From an uncultured Prevotella sp. (GTDB taxonomy: Bacteria > Bacteroidota > Bacteroidia > Bacteroidales > Bacteroidaceae), in assembly GCA_900540375.1 (NCBI GenBank), contig UQFS01000037.1, positions 1 through 35,565 of the forward strand: a DNA stretch of 35,565 nt, given 5' to 3'. Positions 32,060 through 35,565 of the stretch are shown one piece after another; the stretch's first letter is position 1, and every line of letters begins with the position of its first letter. The position numbers and the translations under genes are program-made. Below the pieces are notes generated by a model that was not told where the DNA came from, made no database searches, and was given only the letters and a program-made list of their open reading frames with translations.

Positions 32060-32097
32060 TTTCGTAACAACTCATCGCTCAATCTTTCGTAACTTTG
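32060..32097 (+). promoter_or_regulatory. Promoter region of copZ-copA with a direct repeat
   Basis: A perfect -7 box TAACTTTG lies at 32090-32097. TTTCGTAAC occurs twice, at 32060-32068 and 32085-32093, 25 bases apart, so the second copy overlaps the -7 box. No proper TTTG sits at -33. The repeat may be an activator or repressor site for copper control. Confidence 0.45.
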
Positions 32098-32170
32098 CAC
32101 TCGTAAACAAGAGCTTGGCAGAATACCATGCTCATCAACAGAGGAATAACAATTAAAAATACAAACGACC

Positions 32171-32380
32171 ATGAAAAAGACATTTAATGTATCCGGTATG
32201 AAGTGCAGCCACTGCGCTGCCAACGTTGAAAACGCATTGAAGGCTGTGAATGGTGTAGCCAGCGCTGAGGCCAATCTTAATGACAAGACGGTTACCGTAG
32301 AATTTGATGAGCAGCAGACCAGCGAAGCTGCTCTCAAGGCTGCCGTGGACGCTGCCGGCCGCTATGAGCTGACCGACTAA
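32171..32380 (+). CDS. Cytoplasmic copper chaperone, CopZ-like
   Basis: A 69-residue HMA protein, about the standard size of CopZ. The metal motif GMKCSHC sits near residues 9-15, followed by the helix AANVENALKAV. The remaining strands are TVTVEFDEQQ and an acidic C-terminus. There is no signal peptide, so it acts in the cytosol, delivering Cu(I) to the ATPase encoded 21 bases downstream. The HMA of that ATPase has a similar CxxC (ACASC). The leader is about 70 bases after the -7 box. Confidence 0.9.
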   Translation: MKKTFNVSGMKCSHCAANVENALKAVNGVASAEANLNDKTVTVEFDEQQTSEAALKAAVDAAGRYELTD

Positions 32381-32401
32381 TTAATAAGGAGAATCTCATT
32401 T

Positions 32402-34324
32402 ATGAAGAAAACAATCCCCGTCATCGGCATGGCCTGCGCCAGTTGCTCCGCCAATGTCGAGCGCAAACTCAATAGTCTTGATGGCATTCAGCAGGCTTCG
32501 GTCTCTCTTCCGGGCAGAAGTGCGCTTATCGACTACGACCCCGCCAAGATCTCTCTTGAGGATATGAAGCGGGCTGTCAACGGCATCGGCTATGACCTTG
32601 TCATTGAGGCTGACCGCAGTGCGGTGGAGATAGAGCGGAGAGCCTACACGTTGTTGAAGCGCAAGACGGTCTTGAGTTGGCTTTTCGCTGCATTGTGTAT
32701 GTCGCTTTCCATGCACTGGCTGCGCATTGGCGACGCCTCGCTGACCAATCAAGTGGAGTTGCTCTTGGCTTTAGCCAATATCGTCGTCTGCGGTTGGACC
32801 TTCTACCGCACAGCTTGGCGTCAGCTGCTCCATGCCACCGCCAACATGGACACGCTGGTGTGTCTCTCCACTGCCATCACCTTCCTCTTCTCTGTCTTCA
32901 ACACATTTTGGGGCGAGCAGACGTGGGGCAGCAAGGGCATTGAGTGGCATACCTATTTCGACGCTTCGATCATGATCATCACCTTTGTGCTCACCGGCCG
33001 TCTCTTGGAGGAGAAAGCCAAGGACGGCACCGCCTCCAGCATCCGGCAGCTCATGGGCATGGCTCCCAAGACGGCCCACATCGTCGAGGACGGGCAGGTG
33101 AGAGAGGTCCCTGTGTCGACGATAGAGAAAGGCGATGTCCTCGAGGTGCGCCCCGGCGAGAAGGTGCCTGTCGATGGTGAGGTGATCAGTGCCGAGAGCT
33201 TTATGACTGCCGACGCTGCTTATGTCGATGAGAGCATGATCACCGGTGAGCCAACACCAGCCGAGAAGAAGAAGGGCAGCAAGGTGCTGGCCGGTACCAT
33301 TCCCAGCCAGGGTAAGTTTCGTATGCGGGCCCGTGAGGTAGGGGAGAACACGGCGCTGGCTCATATCATTCAGATGGTGCAGCAGGCTCAGGCTTCCAAG
33401 GCTCCTGTTCAGCGCATTGTCGACAAGGCTGCTTTGGTCTTCGTACCAGTGGTGGGCGGCATCTCTGTGCTCACCTTTGTTTTGTGGTTGCTTATTGGTG
33501 GCAGTGCGATGATGCCGCAAGCCATCCTCTCTGCCGTGGCTGTGCTCGTCGCGGCCTGCCCGTGTGCGATGGGCTTGGCAACACCTACGGCATTGATGGT
33601 GGGTATTGGCAGCGCGGCACAGGATAAGGTGCTCATCAAGGATGCCACAGCTCTGGAGCGTCTGCGCAAAGTAGACGCATTGGTCACTGACAAGACCGGC
33701 ACACTGACGATTCCCAATCAGAATGTCGACTTCACCAAATCCGACGATCTGCCTTTGGAAGAGCGCGAGCAGCTCAAGCCACACACTGCTGAGGCCATGA
33801 AGCAACTCAGGGAGTGGGGTATCGAAGTGTGGATGATGAGTGGCGACAAAGATGAGGCTGCCCGTTATTGGGCTCAGAAGGCTGGCATCAGCCACTATAA
33901 GAGTAAGGTGCTGCCAACGGACAAAGAGGAGATGGTGCGCAAACTGCAAAGTGAGGGTAAGACGGTGGCCATGATTGGCGACGGCATCAACGACACTCAG
34001 GCTTTGGCACTCGCTGACGTGAGCATCGCCATTGGCCGTGGCACTGATGTGGCCATGGATGTGGCGCAGGTGACGCTCATGGGTGACGATCTCCGTGCCA
34101 TTCCCAACACCATCATACTCAGCCGCAAGACCGTGAAGATGATTTGGGAAAACCTTTTTTGGGCATTCATCTATAACATTGTCTGCATTCCGTTGGCAGC
34201 CGGAGCCCTGCGCTTGTTTGGCATTGATTTCCAGATCACGCCGATGTGGGCTTCCGCTCTCATGGCTTTCTCGAGTGTCAGCGTGGTACTCAACAGCCTG
34301 CGACTGAAATTTGTTATTAGATAA
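32402..34324 (+). CDS. Copper-exporting P1B-type ATPase lacking the nucleotide-binding domain
   Basis: A 640-residue heavy-metal P-type ATPase, CopA-like. One HMA domain (C12-x-x-C15) is followed by membrane helices, the actuator TGEP (281-284), the metal-site CPC (386-388), DKTGTLT (430-436) and GDGIND (526-531). The C-terminal helices end in SSVSVVLNSLRL. Normal CopA has roughly 120 residues of N-domain with an HP motif and GxG loops between DKTGTLT and the GDK motif. Here only about 42 residues separate them, and no HP motif is visible. The frame is open throughout, so this is not a simple frameshift. CPC suggests Cu(I)/Ag(I). Confidence 0.9.
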   Translation: MKKTIPVIGMACASCSANVERKLNSLDGIQQASVSLPGRSALIDYDPAKISLEDMKRAVNGIGYDLVIEADRSAVEIERRAYTLLKRKTVLSWLFAALCMSLSMHWLRIGDASLTNQVELLLALANIVVCGWTFYRTAWRQLLHATANMDTLVCLSTAITFLFSVFNTFWGEQTWGSKGIEWHTYFDASIMIITFVLTGRLLEEKAKDGTASSIRQLMGMAPKTAHIVEDGQVREVPVSTIEKGDVLEVRPGEKVPVDGEVISAESFMTADAAYVDESMITGEPTPAEKKKGSKVLAGTIPSQGKFRMRAREVGENTALAHIIQMVQQAQASKAPVQRIVDKAALVFVPVVGGISVLTFVLWLLIGGSAMMPQAILSAVAVLVAACPCAMGLATPTALMVGIGSAAQDKVLIKDATALERLRKVDALVTDKTGTLTIPNQNVDFTKSDDLPLEEREQLKPHTAEAMKQLREWGIEVWMMSGDKDEAARYWAQKAGISHYKSKVLPTDKEEMVRKLQSEGKTVAMIGDGINDTQALALADVSIAIGRGTDVAMDVAQVTLMGDDLRAIPNTIILSRKTVKMIWENLFWAFIYNIVCIPLAAGALRLFGIDFQITPMWASALMAFSSVSVVLNSLRLKFVIR

Positions 34325-34345
34325 AACGAAAGAAATATGATTAAT

Positions 34346-34382
34346 GTTTTCAAACCACCGGGATAGAATGCGTTTTCAAACC
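34346..34382. repeat. Direct repeat downstream of copA
   Basis: GTTTTCAAACC occurs at 34346-34356 and 34372-34382, 26 bases apart. Each copy has GGG several bases further on. It lies in the short gap between the convergent copA and tcdA genes. Confidence 0.6.
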
Positions 34383-34399
34383 GTTGGGCTGAGATATGT

Positions 34400-35287
34400 T
34401 TATTGCTGCTTGTCGACAGCGGCAGCCTTCTTCAGCGCATTGTATTTCTGTAGATGCTGTTGTGCTTTCTCTGCTGCTGCAATGGCATTGGGGTTGGTGG
34501 GTGCTTCCTCGGGAGTGATGCGCATGGTGCCGGCCGCATGGATGAGGTCCTTCACCACCTCGCCGCCGACGATGAGTCCGGCCGCTGCGGGGACAAAGGC
34601 GTCGCTCGCGGGAATGTCGCGGCGCTCGGTGCATTTGCGCATGTCCTTGTTGGGGCAGATGCAGTGGAAGCGGCAGGAGATAGTGTCGTCATCGATCTGC
34701 TTGAGCGGCTCCTCGTCGCTATAGACTACCTTGAGGTGAGGGATATGCAATCGGCGTAGTTTCTTGCGGATGACCTTTGCCAACGGGTCCATCTTGGTCT
34801 TGTTGATGTCGGCCACGCGGAAAGCGGTGGCATCGAGCTTGTTGGCAGCCCCCATGCACGAGATGATGGGGATGTGGAGGGCATAGCAGCGCTTGATGAG
34901 TTCGAGCTTGGCAGTCACAGTGTCTACGCAGTCCACGACATAGTCGTACTGGCTGAGGTCGATCTCGTCGGCGTTGGAGGGCATGTAAAACATCTGATGC
35001 TTATGCACGATGCACCGGCGGTTGATGTCATGGATGCGTGCCTCGGCCACGTCGACCTTATGCTGTCCGACGGTGGAGATGAGCGCATAGATTTGCCGGT
35101 TGACATTGGTGAGGCAGACGCGGTCGTCGTCGAAGAGATCTATCTCGCCGACTCCGCTGCGCGCCAATACTTCCACCACATATCCACCGACGCCGCCAAT
35201 GCCGAAAACGGCTACACGTGAGCCGCTGAGCGTGTCGATGGCGGGCTTGCCAAGAAGCAACTGTGTGCGGGAAAACTGATTTTGCAT
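34400..35287 (-). CDS. tcdA: tRNA threonylcarbamoyladenosine dehydratase
   Basis: A 295-residue E1-like enzyme that uses ATP to cyclise t6A to ct6A in tRNA. The nucleotide loop is GIGGVGGYVVEVLARSG, followed by DLFDDDRVCLTNVNRQ, the usual adenylation region. A Cys-rich insertion (CRFHCICPNKDMRKC) is present, and the C-terminal part carries a conserved DAFVPAAAGL segment. The C-terminus is Lys/Ala-rich. The start is the ATG at 35285-35287. It is convergent with copA. A perfect minus-strand -7 box TAAATTTG lies at 35341-35348. Confidence 0.92.
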   Translation of the reverse strand: MQNQFSRTQLLLGKPAIDTLSGSRVAVFGIGGVGGYVVEVLARSGVGEIDLFDDDRVCLTNVNRQIYALISTVGQHKVDVAEARIHDINRRCIVHKHQMFYMPSNADEIDLSQYDYVVDCVDTVTAKLELIKRCYALHIPIISCMGAANKLDATAFRVADINKTKMDPLAKVIRKKLRRLHIPHLKVVYSDEEPLKQIDDDTISCRFHCICPNKDMRKCTERRDIPASDAFVPAAAGLIVGGEVVKDLIHAAGTMRITPEEAPTNPNAIAAAEKAQQHLQKYNALKKAAAVDKQQ

Positions 35288-35309
35288 CTCTTTGTATTCC
35301 TTCTAATAC

Positions 35310-35348
35310 CTATTATATATATAATAGTGTGTTCGGGCTGCAAATTTA
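35310..35348 (-). promoter_or_regulatory. tcdA upstream region: palindrome and -7 box
   Basis: CTATTATATATATAATAG (35310-35327) is a perfect 18-base palindrome between the minus-strand -7 box TAAATTTG (35341-35348) and the tcdA start. It would fall in the transcribed leader or start region. No regulator is known for it. Confidence 0.4.
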
Positions 35349-35485
35349 GATAAAATCCCGAATTATAAGCCAGTTGAGATAAAAAACTGAATAGATTTCC
35401 TCCCCCCATGCGCTGATAACAAGGAAAATCAAGGCCGACATACACTCTGGTCCTACTTTACGTGCTCTAAGTCACAATTTTTTAT

Positions 35486-35493
35486 TATCTTTG
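35486..35493 (+). promoter_or_regulatory. -7 box ahead of the right-edge transposase
   Basis: TATCTTTG at 35486-35493 fits TAnnTTTG and lies 17-44 bases before the two possible start codons (35511, 35538). No clear -33 box. Confidence 0.35.
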
Positions 35494-35537
35494 AAGGGTG
35501 AACTATTAACATGTTTAACCCCTTAAAAGTTAGGCTT

Positions 35538-35565
35538 ATGAGAGCAGTATGTGGCCTTGACGTTC
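35538..35565 (+). CDS. Start of a likely IS110-family transposase, cut by the window
   Basis: Only 9 residues are visible, MRAVCGLDV. An in-frame ATG at 35511 would add MFNPLKVRL. GLDV near the start matches the first catalytic Asp region of IS110-family (DEDD) transposases, which in Bacteroidetes commonly read CGLDVHK. This is too short for certainty. If correct, an insertion sequence begins in the 250-base gap after tcdA, with its left end and possibly its non-coding bridge RNA in that gap. Confidence 0.45.

Noticed and set aside
1..35565. CRISPR arrays, tRNA or rRNA genes
   Set aside because: No regularly spaced repeats with unique spacers and no tRNA- or rRNA-like segment were recognised by eye.

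Overview
The window looks like a chromosome segment from a Bacteroidales bacterium, most likely Prevotellaceae. Supporting signs are Bacteroidetes-type promoter boxes (TTTG or TTG about 19-22 bases before TAnnTTTG) ahead of several genes, a single-chain NfnAB-like glutamate-synthase-type flavoprotein, the pyrB-pyrI-glyA order, an HYC_CC_PP-like protein next to a TonB receptor, and a Bacteroidetes-style integrative element. No rRNA, tRNA or CRISPR array was seen.

Region 1 (1 to about 6670) is the right end of an integrative, probably mobilizable, element. Reading leftward from its end it carries a tyrosine integrase, two unknown proteins, a helix-turn-helix protein, a RepA-like ATPase, a primase-like Toprim protein and a partial unknown gene that runs off the left edge. 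A small membrane-protein gene with its own promoter and terminator lies on the opposite strand. The element abuts the 3' end of mnmE, which is probably its attachment site.

Region 2 (6671-13235, minus strand) is core metabolism: mnmE, a nucleoside phosphorylase, a secreted PD40-like protein broken by a one-base frameshift, the fused NADPH-dependent flavoprotein, and a small membrane protein. Region 3 (13400-17681, plus strand) pairs a secreted GH5 beta-mannanase with a GH3 beta-glucosidase, which fits (gluco)mannan breakdown, followed by an Hsp20 chaperone. A gap of about 0.9 kb then holds a cluster of REP-like hairpins and little else.

Region 4 (18617-22015, plus strand) is a likely copper locus: HYC_CC_PP-like protein, TonB-dependent receptor, secreted heavy-metal-associated protein and DoxX. 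A second copper locus, copZ-copA, lies at 32.2-34.3 kb. Its P1B ATPase appears to lack the whole nucleotide-binding domain. Between them are an M15 peptidase with a small repeat protein, a frameshifted DUF1304 gene, a short-chain dehydrogenase, an MBL-fold hydrolase, a TPR protein, an unknown exported protein, the pyrB-pyrI-glyA cluster and a class A PBP.

The window ends with tcdA and the first codons of what looks like an IS110-family transposase. Two genes (9099-10233 and 23192-23547) each regain a full reading frame with a single-base correction, so they are either recent pseudogenes or sequence errors.
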